A DNA stretch of 64,000 nt, from contig VYZB01000338.1 of the NCBI GenBank assembly GCA_013397455.1, positions 676,102-740,101 of the forward strand, written 5' to 3'. Positions 49,824 to 60,500 of this stretch are shown piece by piece. Both the position numbers and the translations under genes were made by a program. The notes beneath the pieces were generated by a model. The model ran no database searches. It had not been told where the DNA came from and worked only from the letters and a program-made list of their open reading frames with translations. Every line of letters begins with the position of its first letter. The first letter of the stretch is position 1. The DNA comes from Crotophaga sulcirostris (lineage: Eukaryota; Chordata; Aves; Cuculiformes; Crotophagidae).

Positions 49824-50026
49824 TGCCCTGGTTCAGCTGATCCCGTGCCCTGGTTCAGCTGATCCCCTGCCCTGGTTCAGCTGATCCCGTGCCCTGGTTC
49901 AGCTGATCCCGTGCCCTGGTTCAGCTGATCCCCTGCCCTGGTTCAGCTGATCCCGTGCCCTGGTTCAGCTGATCCCCTGCCCTGGTTCAGCTGATCCCCT
50001 GCCCTGGTTGAGCTGATCCCCTGCCC
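49824..50026. repeat. 22-bp minisatellite, nine copies plus a partial
   Basis: Nine head-to-tail copies of a 22-bp unit (tgccctggttcagctgatcc followed by cg or cc) fill 49824-50021, and five bases of a tenth follow. Copies are identical except at base 22, which reads G,C,G,G,C,G,C,C,C from first to last, and one C-to-G change in copy nine. Every complete copy up to number eight contains the CAGCTG palindrome. The unit is not a multiple of three and no host gene frame uses it, so it is not a protein repeat. The near identity suggests recent expansion or homogenisation. Confidence 0.95.
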
Positions 50027-52058
50027 ACCAGCAGTGCCGTCACACCGGGCTGGGCAAGGCAGCAATGAACCCCCCAGGGATGCAGGGATTGCTCTCTTGG
50101 ACTCAGGCCCAGCCTTTATAACAGATTCAGGGCTGATTCCAAAACTGCATTTCCTCTTTCTGGTGCCATATGATTTCAAAATCTTATTTCATTCTCTGCC
50201 TGCTCTTCTTCCGAGGTGAAACCCATTCAGTGTTTTTAACTGTATGCATAACTCTTCTTTATCTCTAAACCCTACTGTTCCTCCTGCACAGATGGATTAG
50301 ATGACTGCATGCGCTCTGTCTCCTGGGAGCTTGCCTGAGCACAAACCACATTGCTGTTCCCTTTCTGTGTGTCCACACGCAGTAGGCAGATGCTCGGAGG
50401 AGGCACTGCAGACGCGTGGCTCTGCAGCTGGCATCTCACTCCTCAGGCTGCAGAAAGGCCACCACTGGGGCAGCAGCCTGCCCTGCTAATATATGTATCC
50501 AAACATCCTGCTTCCTGCAGCATAGTGTGTGATCTTGGGCATCTCTCACCTGCATTTGTCCTGTTTGATCTTGGGAATCCCTTGGCCATTCAAGCCCACA
50601 AGTGGCCTGGAGTAGGCACCACACCTCAGCCTCATGAACACCATCTTTACCAGATTTGAAGCCTAAATTCTTATATGCCAAAGCCAAATGCTGTCTCCAA
50701 GTTGGTCGAGCTCCCAATCAGCTATGTTCTTGAAAGCAATAAGGTTCAGGCAATGGGAATGCCGCTGCAGATAAATGGTGCTTGAAGGGTTTAGGATCTT
50801 GAACTGGAGTGTAAAAGCCTGCCTGAGCAATGCCTTTTAGCAGAAAACTTGTGATGCTTTACCAAATACCTAGATCTGGTTACCCCCCTATGTGCTGAAT
50901 TCCCTGTACTTGTCACCCTTATTAGCACTGTCTTGAGAAGTGGAGGGTAGCTATTGAGAGACTTTATTGAGTAATCCGAGGCAATCAGCAAGTTCTTAGC
51001 TTCCCCTGCTGCTCATTTACCCTAGAATGGAAACAAATCTGGTGGCAAAAGAACTGGAAGAGGTTTTTAAGTGTGGTTCTGGCCTGCACAAATGACTCTA
51101 ATGTGGATATTGTTGTGTATTGTTTCTTAATAGGCCCCTCAATTGGTTCTGCTGAGTACAGCACAGTGGGAGAACTGGTTTTATCTCCCTGCCTCCAGCC
51201 AAAGAGGTCTGGCCACTGCTATTTCCCAGCAGAAGGCTTCAGGAAGCACTGGTAAAGAGAAAGCACAGAGTTTAGCACAGCTGCAGGAGGAGAGGGTGGA
51301 GAAGCTGGTACCATGCTCGATGGTCTCAGCAGCCAAACACAGCCATGTCTTCTCTAGCTGGCACCTCAGCACTCCAGGCTATGAGAAACGGGCTGGGCTC
51401 CTTCCAGATGAGATGCCACCATCAGTAACAACAGACGTGCAGGGCTTTGTGATGCTTGGTTTAAATCCCAGCCTCAGAGACGCCTGCACAATCCCATTGC
51501 TTTTGCTGTGACTTATGAGATGCCTGGGCAGCAGCACTGGGTGTAACAGAGCTGCACAGTCAAGGGTGAGTGTGGAAGGAGACGGCTTCTGCCAGGCAAT
51601 GATGTTCTGTTTGGTGATACAGAAAAACCTCTAGACTGCAGGCACAACTCTGAAACTTGCACATTTCGGCCTGGAGCATAACTGGATGATGAGAATGCAC
51701 TCATTTGGGCAGGGACAAAACTCTGCTCTAAGAAACCACCGCAGCTGGGATTGCTCTTTTCTGACCACCTTGAAACAGTGCAGTCCAGAACACTTCTCAC
51801 TCTGCTCATCCAGAAAAGTGGTTCTATAAATCTGTGTGATTTAATCTGGATTCATGACTGGAGTTGTTGCATTTTCAAGTTCTCAGGTCATCATCTCTGC
51901 ATGACCCACAGTGGTCCAAGTGGTCAAGCACCCATTCGTGCATCTTAGCATGTGCCACTTTGTTTTGTTGATCTCTGAACGTATGTCCACAAACTAATAA
52001 TAAAACCATCCCTTCATTCATTGTTTTCTTTCTGCCTGCAAAAAACAAAGTAGGAAAA
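50027..52058. other. unique stretch, nothing recognised
   Basis: No repeat or convincing exon was recognised. Open frames at 50351-50717 and 51143-51511 lie on opposite strands or overlap others and have no domain. Confidence 0.4.
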
Positions 52059-52119
52059 TCATAGAATGGTTTGCGTCAGAAGAGACCTTAAAGATCATCC
52101 AGTTCCAACTCTTCTGCCA
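52059..52119 (-). mobile_element. CR1 3'-end fragment, ATTCTATG-tail type
   Basis: About 60 bases remain: 'atcatagaatggtttgcgtc', then 'accttaaagatcatccagtt' and 'ccaactcttctgcca'. Confidence 0.88.
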
Positions 52120-52531
52120 CAGAATAAATGGATATCTATGAGAGAGAAACAGCTTTAATGAGATTACTATTAAATAATACACTAATAGCTTCGCACAGTG
52201 AAATGGAAAGTGTTGCAGGTGTTGGAAAATTATATTACTTCAGTCAAGACTGGAAGGAACCCAGCTAAGCTTAGGTCAGTCTGACAAGTGAATTTTTGAA
52301 CTGGTAGTGCAAAGTTTTGCATGCGAAGCAGTTATGTGTGCTGAGCACAAACAGAAGGTCAGTGCAAAAGTATATTCAAAAGCAACCAAAAATGGGCTTA
52401 CTTTTAGTGCTACCAAGGGCAGAAACTTACCCTCCAACAGGCCTGAGTTAAAAGGCTGACATGCATTCACACGGAATGGATCAGTCATCTCCCCTCAGGA
52501 GGATGCCGGGTGCAAACAAGCCCAGAGAAGA
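52120..52531. other. unique spacer, nothing recognised
   Basis: Short AT-rich sequence (52140-52240) between two CR1 ends, with no exon recognised. Confidence 0.4.
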
Positions 52532-52649
52532 TCACAGTATCACACAGTGTCACAGTATTACAAGGTTGGAAAGGACCTCTGAGATCATCGAGTCCAACCT
52601 ATAACCCAACACTAACACCAACCCATCATCTAAACTATGGCACTGAGTG
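52532..52649 (-). mobile_element. CR1 3' fragment, young GTGATACT-tail type
   Basis: It begins with a slightly altered terminal repeat ('tcacagtatcacacagtgtc', then 'acagtattac') and reads through 'gagatcatcgagtccaacct' to the complement of the ORF2 stop and last codons ('ctatggcactgagtgg'). Confidence 0.93.
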
Positions 52650-53223
52650 GCATGAGATGAAGAGACAGAAAGCATCCTACCTGAGGACAAGGTACATGGT
52701 TGCCATGACATGGTATATAGACACAAAACCTGAGGGACAGCAGAGAAATATCAGAGCATACCAAGGTTCCCACTTCATTTTTTGTAATCATCATTCAAAT
52801 TCTAATACACATTCAATGAGTTTAGAAAATAACACTTTAAAGGTGGAGGATAACCTGGATGCTGTAAATGCAGAAACGGCGTGGATTCTAAGCACATTAT
52901 ACATTTATGTTGACAAGAAATCTCCTGTGACAAAGCTTCAGAGAATAAAATTAAGATTTTGAGGCATTATCCAACAGTGCTTTTCAAGTGCCAGGTAGGC
53001 ATTTGCACTGTTTATCTGATTTTCTTCTGAAAGTTTTATGTTCTCTGCAAAGCATCCAGCATAGCCTGTGTGCAGGACAGGCATAGACTGCACTTTCTGC
53101 TCTGAGAGGGCTCGAGGGACTGAGCTTCCAAGGTGCATCTCTGTGGAACACAAGCTAAGGAGCACTTGGAAGAGCTTGTAACCATATGACAATAATTTAG
53201 GAGTGAGGGACAATGACATCAGG
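52650..53223. other. unique spacer, nothing recognised
   Basis: AT-rich sequence at 52780-52960; no exon or repeat was recognised. Confidence 0.4.
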
Positions 53224-53458
53224 AGATCATAGGATCATAGAAAGGTTTAGGTTGGAAAGGACCTCAAAGCCCACCCAGTCCCACCCCCCTGCCATGGGCA
53301 GGGACATCTCCCACTGGATCAGGGGGCTCCAAGCCCCATCCAACCTGGCCTTGAACACCTCCAGGGATGGAGCAGCCACCACTGCTCTGGGCAACCTGTA
53401 CCAGGGCCTCCCCACCCTCAAAATAACAAATTTCTTCCTATTATCTCATCTAGATTTG
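53224..53458 (-). mobile_element. CR1 LINE 3' fragment, ATTCTATG-tail type
   Basis: The left end 'atcataggatcatagaaagg' is followed by 'ttggaaaggacctcaaagcc', 'tcccactggatcagggggct', 'ttgaacacctccagggatgg' and 'aaatttcttcctattatctc'. About 235 bases remain. Confidence 0.93.
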
Positions 53459-53626
53459 GGAATTCAAACCAGCAGTGCTCCGGGGAACACTGGGCTCATG
53501 GGCTGTGCACAAGGTGACTCTGGGTGGAACTTTTCTACCATTACTTGTGGCATGCAGTGGCCTTGCTTCCCATCTCCAGGAGAGGCAAGAGACACAACTG
53601 CTGGTCTTGTTGGTGCACGCTGACAT

Positions 53627-54496
53627 ATGTTGATAGAAACTGGATTATCCCTGGAATATTTTGTTGCTGGCATGTTGCTGTTCTCATGGCTTAGGAAGTC
53701 AGGCAGAGCATTTCTTGTCTTCACAATTTGTCCCTTGGTAGTCCTTCACCTACAAAGCTTCTCTTATGAAACTTCTCATTGCAAAGAGCCCTGGGGTCTC
53801 TGGCTGAGCCCAGAAGTACAGTGTTGGATCCCACAATTCAGACTAGCTGGAGTCAGCAGTGGGTTTCTGAGGTCCTTCATCCAGAATGATGACAGAGTAA
53901 ACAGGTGTGTTTTCCTTCATGGCTTTGCAGTTACCCAGGTGACAGAGGCTTCTCTGGTCTCTATTCCCCACCCAGATGTCCTCAACTTTCTTCTGCCAGG
54001 TAGATGTGGACTCCTGGCCCCATTCTCTGAGGCTGAGCCTGACCAGGGCCCAGGAGAATATCTCTGCTGGGTACAGCTCCAGCCCTGCCCCTTTTCTGGA
54101 CTCCTGACAGCTTCGGTCCATGGTCAGAGCACAGGAAAGCATGAAGGTAAACATAATATCACACCAGTAAGTGTGAATCCAGTTCCAAATCAGCAGTTAA
54201 GGAGGGCATCTGTCCTGCCACACGAGAGGTGGCTCCACAGAGTACAAGAGGTCCTGCCAAGAGCTTTTTTTGGCTGTTCAGTCAAAACTTCCCTTTTGCC
54301 TAATTTTCCATTGCTCCTGGGCACAGTATGTGCCTTCTTGAGCACCCCAAATAACCCGCGCGCTACCATCGAGTTATTGTTTCATTTAAATGATATTGGA
54401 AGCTCCTTCAGTCCCAGCCAGGGAAAAGGCTTTCCCTCCTTGCCAGGGGACTATGTAACACAACAGTTTTCTGCCAGAGAAGCAGGAGGGACATAA
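53627..54496 (+). other. longest open frame (289 codons), probably not a gene
   Basis: This is the longest uninterrupted frame in the window and does not lie in a repeat. The product would start MLIETGLSLEYFVAGMLLFS, with a hydrophobic first 40 residues, and would be rich in Ser, Leu, Pro and Phe with no motif that I recognise. The low Lys content and high Ser/Phe/Leu content resemble translated non-coding DNA. An antisense frame of 103 codons overlaps it. No Kozak, promoter or splice context stands out. A single-exon lineage-specific gene or an old coding relic cannot be excluded. Confidence 0.12.
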
Positions 54497-54721
54497 TGTG
54501 CTTTCCACAAGGGAAGCCCATCCTATCAAGGTTTGCTGGGGCTTGCTCTGCCGCTGGCATGGTTGCCTCTCTCAAGTTTTTCAGGACTTGATAAAGTCAG
54601 ACAGCTGGATGAAAGAGCATAAATACCCTGAACTTAAACATGCTATTGAGAAGCTGAAGGCAAGACATAAATAACTGCACTCTCACTTTCATGTTTATCA
54701 TACAATTGCAACAGGACCATA

Positions 54722-54798
54722 TTTGGAATAAATATTCCAATATTTGAATGCAACATGTGATTGGAGTTTATCTGTTATGATGTTTGGAATAAATATTC
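54722..54798. repeat. pair of 16-bp direct repeats
   Basis: The words 'tttggaataaatattc' at 54722-54737 and 54783-54798 are identical and spaced 61 bases apart in AT-rich DNA. Each contains the near-palindrome ggaataaatattc. They may be remnants of a duplication or paired binding sites. Confidence 0.6.
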
Positions 54799-56695
54799 AG
54801 AAAACTCATTGTTTCGGATATTCCCCTCTTCTCACTTTTCCCAAGATGAGGTGGAGCTAAGGAGTTTGGACATTGCTTGAGTGATCTTTCATGTTTTCAA
54901 AAGGCCTAATTCTTTCCCTGAAACTGAGCTCAGGATGGTTCCTTCCTGAGCCATCCAGGAGGCAGGATCTGTGGCAAGCCTGCCCCAGCCAGCTTCATCC
55001 CCTGTCCCACAGGTCAGCCAGGGAGTCCTCAGAGGGATGGCAGTTCTGCTGAGCTACAGATCCTCCTTTCTGGAGGCCCTCACTGAGTGGGTGACTGTGC
55101 TGCTCTCACTGCCAGGGGAACAGTGCACCTTTCCTGTGACAGTGACAAGAGATCAAGGCAAAGCCATGGTAGGATGGGATCATGGCAGCAGCTCCATCCA
55201 TAAGGGGAGGGTGGCAGAGCACCCTGACTGGCTCTCTTCTCCATGGACAGGCTCTCACCTCTGCCTGTTTGTGGTTCCTAGGCAGAGTCTCATGGTTCCA
55301 GGATTAATTCCAGGGCCATCACTTCACGGGGACAAAAGGAAACACTGGTGTCATCTCTCAGGGCTGCCAGAAGTGCTGTTCCCTGTCCGTGTTGCAGAGG
55401 CACACCAGTGTTCAGGTGATGGACGAGACCTTTGGAGAGGCTCTTGCTCCCCTGAGTGTCTGCAAGGTGTAAACTGCCATCACAACCCCTTTTCCAGGGC
55501 CACTTCTCTGTAATGGGAGACAGGATCGCAGTGCCCCTCTGGGCTTCCCATGATGGCAGCAGCTGACTCCTGCAGCCCAGGCTGCAGTCACCTCCATTTC
55601 ATCTGCTCCTGTGCTGCTCCAGGGGTGATGTGAGGAGCAGCACTGCCACCCCTGAGAAACACAGCAGGGCAAACTGATTGGTGTAGTTCACACCAGTGTC
55701 CTTTCCACCTGTTTTGGATCTTCCAGATGCACTTCTTGTCCCCGTCCCCTTGTGCAAAGCATCCTGTATGTTTGGGTAGAGCACCCTTGTAACCACCTGC
55801 TGGTACAGGTGGAGTTCTGCTACCCCCCAAGGGGTTGCTGTGCTGGAACCATGACCCTGCAGGAGCTCTGAGATGAAAGAGATTACCCTTCCTCCCAGAG
55901 ACCTTGAACCTGAGCAAAGGCCCAGTTCCTTCAGACCTCTGGAGCAGACCAGCAAAACCTGGCTAAGAGGAAGCACCTTCACTTAGTCTGAGTTATAGGG
56001 CAGTCTTCTGTCAAGTTATTCCATCAGTCAGACTCACACGAGCGCAGCCACGGTGCAAAGTAATCCGGGCTGGTGGCATCAGGCTGCTGATGACCTGCAG
56101 AAGCCCAGGCAGGTGTCAGTGTCCCCTGCAGGATGAGAGCTCAATGTCAGAGCACAGTGGTGTTCATGCTAAGGGTTTGTGTGTTGGGGATGGATTCATT
56201 GGGGATGGCAGCTCTCTGCTTCTGCTATAGTACAGATCTTGGCCACTGACATTTTTCAAATGATGAGCAGCCAGTTGAGCACTCACTGGCCTGGGCTCGG
56301 TGGCACTGGGGACTGCAGGGACCTATGATGAGACAATCCAAGCTCACATGGGATCCTTGGGCAGAAATTGTTTATTCCCTTTGAGTTTTAACAAAATCAA
56401 GTGCAAGAGGTCCCCAACACTGCCAGCTGTCATCAGCTGAAGCATAAAATCTTGGCCAAAAGCTTTGAAAAGGTTGTAACAAAAACAGAGGATTGAGTCA
56501 AGTACAAGGATATCTTTACACCCAAATCAGTGTTGTTAAATGAGGTTATGATTCTACACATCTCTAAGAAATTAAAACCTGTTAATGTGTGAAGGATACA
56601 CAGGCTGGTCTGCACCAACTCTACAAGCATATATAGGGTTGGAGGGCTGGCACTGCTGTCAGACTTTGCTTAAAGAGAGATCATCTCTTGTTAAT

Positions 56696-56815
56696 ACAGT
56701 ATTACAAGGTTGGAAGAGACCTCTGAGATCATCGAGTCCAACCTATAACCCAACACTAACACCAACCCAGCATCTAAACCATGGCACTGAGTGCCTCATC
56801 CAGTCTTCTCTAAAT
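56696..56815 (-). mobile_element. CR1 3' fragment, young GTGATACT-tail type
   Basis: It reads 'acagtattacaaggttggaa' and 'gagatcatcgagtccaacct', then 'accatggcactgagtgcctc' and 'atccagtcttctctaaa'. It is the last 120 bases of the young subfamily. Confidence 0.93.
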
Positions 56816-57365
56816 ACAGCTTACGTGCACTGTGGTAGACATCACCGACAGCCAGTCAACGTGCTGACACAAATGCTGTTCACCAGTTCAGAGCTCTGCA
56901 GATACACCTGAACCAGTTACAAGGCCCTGCACAACCATACTGCTCCTGGGGTGCTTTTACTGCTGGCTGAGTTTTGTTCCAGCCTTTACAAACTCAGCTG
57001 ATTAATGCAGTGGTACCTTGTTGGGACAGTGTGGATTTGATCAGAAGTTGTATCCAAGGTTATTTTCACAGAGGAAATGCAGTGTTACAAAGTAGCGTGT
57101 CTCGTGACATTCCCTTTATTTTCTCTTTCACTCTTATTCTTACTCGATCAGATTTTGGCAGAGAACACTTTGCCTAATTGCATTTACTTTTAAAAACATG
57201 AGTTCTGCAATTAATTTTTGTCTTTCTATTGTCTCAGAAACGTTGGTCAACAGGGAGAATAATTAGCCTTCTGGACCCAATTTCTGGTGTACATCAGGGC
57301 ACTGCACTGTGTTGCCAACTGACTCCCAGGCATGGGATTCATTAGAGAAGGAAATGAAATCTAAG
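56816..57365. other. unique spacer, nothing recognised
   Basis: AT-rich from 57100 to 57260; no exon or repeat was recognised. Confidence 0.4.
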
Positions 57366-57465
57366 GGCACGGCGTGTGATGCCTCCCTCGCACGTTTACA
57401 CCATCGCTCGCACACGTGTGCACTCGGCGGTGCCAACGCACTCACGCAAGCGTTCGCGCTCGTAC
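57366..57465. repeat. CpG-dense CA/CG simple-sequence patch
   Basis: About 15 CpG fall within 100 bases ('cctccctcgcacgtttacac', 'catcgctcgcacacgtgtgc', 'cacgcaagcgttcgcgctcg'). A perfect palindrome, cacacgtgtg, lies at 57411-57420. The flanks are CpG-poor. It is compositionally the reverse-complement counterpart of the patch at 24592-24690. It abuts a CR1 end at 57469. The plus-strand frame 57416-58147 begins in it and is probably chance. Confidence 0.55.
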
Positions 57466-57468
57466 ATG

Positions 57469-57520
57469 GAATCACAGAACCATAGAATGGCTTGGCTTGG
57501 CAAGGCCGTTGAGGATCAGA
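57469..57520 (-). mobile_element. CR1 3'-end fragment, ATTCTATG-tail type
   Basis: About 50 bases: 'gaatcacagaaccatagaat', then 'ggcttggcttggcaaggccg'. This is the last part of a CR1 in reverse orientation, moderately decayed. Confidence 0.82.
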
Positions 57521-60500
57521 TGTGATCACTTGCAGCAAGGCACACACATGTGCTCAGGCAGACTCAGTGGGGCTCCCAGCACCTCTGGCGTGCCGTGCTC
57601 CTGCCCTCAGCACCCACACTCCAGCACAGCCCGCCGTCACGTGCCATCACCATATTTCTTCTTTAAAGTTTTGGGCTTCGTACAGATGGGCCACAGGGTG
57701 CTTTGCATTCTTAGCACTGGTAGAAATGCTGTCTCCCAGAGCTTGAAGGATAAATCTTCCTCGATCCCAATGCTTGCCAAGCTGTCCGTGCTGCAGGGAG
57801 CGCAAGCCATGCATGAACAAACATTTCTCAATCTTTTATCATGGTCTCCTTTCTGCTGGCTCTGTGGCTGCGCCCCCGTTCTCTTTGTGACTGGGAACAC
57901 TGGGGTACAGAAATCTGTTGCTCCCTTCTCCCCAGTGCCACTGCCCCTTTGCCAGACACTCACCTCTTCCCGTGCAGAAGGCACTGCAGGTGTGACCCTG
58001 GTCTCCTCTTGCAAGAGGGGACTCTTGGGTCCTGCCCCCCTCTCTTCATTGCTCTGCTTGAAGGCTGGGGGGCATTTGGAGCATTCCTCCTCCCTTGGTT
58101 CATATCAATGTTCAAATGTTCCATTTATAAAAGTTCTTAATATTTAGCTGCCCTTTTCCAAAATTCCATTTTCACCTCTCAGAAGCAGCACTATCAAGCG
58201 GCGAGCAGCCAGGGTGGACAGAAAGGATTGTCCCCCCATTCTGTTTCTTTGTGAGCTCCCCTGCCTCAGGCAAAGGAGCTCTGGTACATCATCTTCCTTT
58301 GTGAGGTCCTGCACTGTGTGACTCAGCCCCTGCAGTTCGAGCTGCTCCTAAACACCATGCTCCTTCACTCCCAGCAACTAATTCGGAACAGCGGATTGAA
58401 TTTGTTGACACATCTCAGAGAGATCTCACTGATTAATGTGCTGAATCTCAAACACAGGCTAAGAGCATGAAATCCGTAACAGGGGTTTAGATCAGAGATA
58501 GCATAATAATACACAGAACTCTTGGAAACATTTTCAAACCATGTAATGTCTATATTCTTAGTGTTCCTGACAGTGCTAATGAAACCAGCTAGTTGACAAG
58601 ATCTCCTCTGCATTCAATTCCCTGGTTACTTTTAAACCCCTTATCGTGTAGACTACAATGCATTTAAATCTTCCAAGCCTATAGGAACTGAGATCTGAAG
58701 CCTGGCGAGTCGCTGTCCCTTCTCCCTGCTCTGTGATCAGGGATGAAAAGCTCCAAAGGCTGCCCCAAAGGAGAAGCCTTTACAAGAGGCAGGGAGGGCT
58801 CAGTTTTACTGGTGGAAGGGAAGATGATACAGGCCAAGAGGAGGATGTGAGCTTTGCTTTGTGTCTCTGTTCTTCTTCTCAGCAGCGTAGGGAGGGGAAT
58901 GATAAAACTCTGTATGAGTGAGGCAAGTTAGGGAATGCTTATCACTTTGCTTCAGCCTGCAGAGAAAGGAGAGCAGATGGTGCAGTGATTCATTGAAAAG
59001 CTCTGCTTCCCCTTGCCAGAGCCTTACATGGTGTATAGCTTGCGCCTGTTGCCTTAATCCTTTGAACATGCTGGGTCAGTTTTTCCCATTCAGCTGGCTT
59101 TAGCTGCACGCGCTCTGGGCACGTTGAGCTGCTGAAGCTTCCTGAGCTCCCTGAAGGTGCAAAGGTGAGGTTTTAACTTCTGCAGCTTTTCTGGTCTGCG
59201 TTTCATGCTGTATTTCTGAAGGGACCAACAAAAGCAGAGATGGTGCCCCTACCTTTTCCCACCAAGCCACATGTGCCCATGCCATTGTGTTTACTCTCTT
59301 AAGGATTCCTGGGAGGCAGCTCTGGGATTTCATGGTGAAGCAGTCAGAGATGTTTTCTCTGGGTTGTGAGGCAGCAAGGGAGAAGGTTCCCGAACCCCCC
59401 TCTGAGTTCTGGCACTGATGCAAATAAATGAGCTGGAAAAGGGCCCTTCCCAGCAAGGGTTGTGCATGTACTCTCAAAGGCATGTGCTCTTAGGAAGGGA
59501 GAGGTCCCCATCCAAACCCCACACGCAGCTGGCTCCAGTGCTCACTTCACCTGCCTCGTTTGCAGGTCTCTGTTCTCACTCTGATTTTATCACCTGCTTT
59601 ATTTTGCTTGCTTCCTGCCTTGGCTGATGTGGGACAGGGATCTGCTGGCGATGAACCACACCAAAGCAGAGCAAGGTTGCTCTGGGACTGCAGAGGAGAA
59701 GCAGCCTCCAGAGGGAGATGCCAGCCTGGCTTGGGCAGAAACAGCTCCTCGAACTTGAGCTGTGCTCCCCAACTATGCCCTGGTGAAAGCACGGGTCTCC
59801 AGGTCAAAGCACCGATCACCAGATTTAGGCAGGGATTTTGATGCTGTTGTGACTGGTCCTGTGAAGGAGGGGAGTACCAGGACTGGAGACAGCTTCTTGC
59901 TGGGCCAGCCCAACATCTCAGCTGTGTGGGGAGGGTACCCAAAAGCAACCACCTCCTTACATAGCACCAAGCAGTACTAATGAGAGGCTGCTGCCCATCC
60001 CAGGCTGGCCCCCATGGTCCCATTGCACCCTTTGCATCTGGCAGAGGCTGGAATGTCCTTGCAGGCAAGCTGAGTACCAAGGCAGAGCTCTGCCAGTGCT
60101 GCTGGGGTCAGGGAGCTGCTGGGACCAGCTCCAGCCTGAGCTCACCCTCCTCACTCTCCAGCCTCCCTCTCCAGCCCCACAGCGACCGGCAGGAGCTGTC
60201 AGGGAGGTGTTTGTGAGCCCTCTGCCAGTTCCAGAGAACCCTTCACCCTGCCAGTAGCATCCTCTGGGTTGTGTCCTGTCACACAGCCGTCCGCGAGCAG
60301 GTCCAGCCCCACCTCACCCACCACAGGGCAGGCTCAGCTCCAGCACCCCTCAAGAGCCCAGCAGGTCTCAGCAGCTCAGTCTCCATCCCAGGAGCACCCA
60401 GGGAAAAGAGGCAGGGAGAAAAGAAAAGGTGGGGGGTGAGGATTTTAAGGGATATCTCGGGAACAATTTGGATCTACCCAAAGCAGATATATGACAACAC

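Larger units (their letters stand above)
53459..56695. other. unique stretch of 3.2 kb with one long doubtful open frame
   Basis: Apart from the frame at 53627-54496 and a pair of direct repeats at 54722-54798, nothing was recognised. A CR1-free AT-rich part lies at 54590-54800. The 180-codon frame at 54971-55513 lies in GC-rich DNA and carries no domain. Confidence 0.4.

Noticed and set aside
49824..50026. CRISPR array
   Set aside because: The units are directly contiguous with no spacers and the context is a vertebrate genome, so this is a minisatellite.
49943..50179. Protein repeat encoded by the minisatellite (minus strand)
   Set aside because: The 22-bp unit shifts frame at each copy, and the frame has no start or splice context of note.
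57416..58147. 243-codon plus-strand frame
   Set aside because: It begins in a CpG-dense simple-sequence patch and crosses a CR1 end. The antisense frame 57637-58014 is also open, and no domain is seen.
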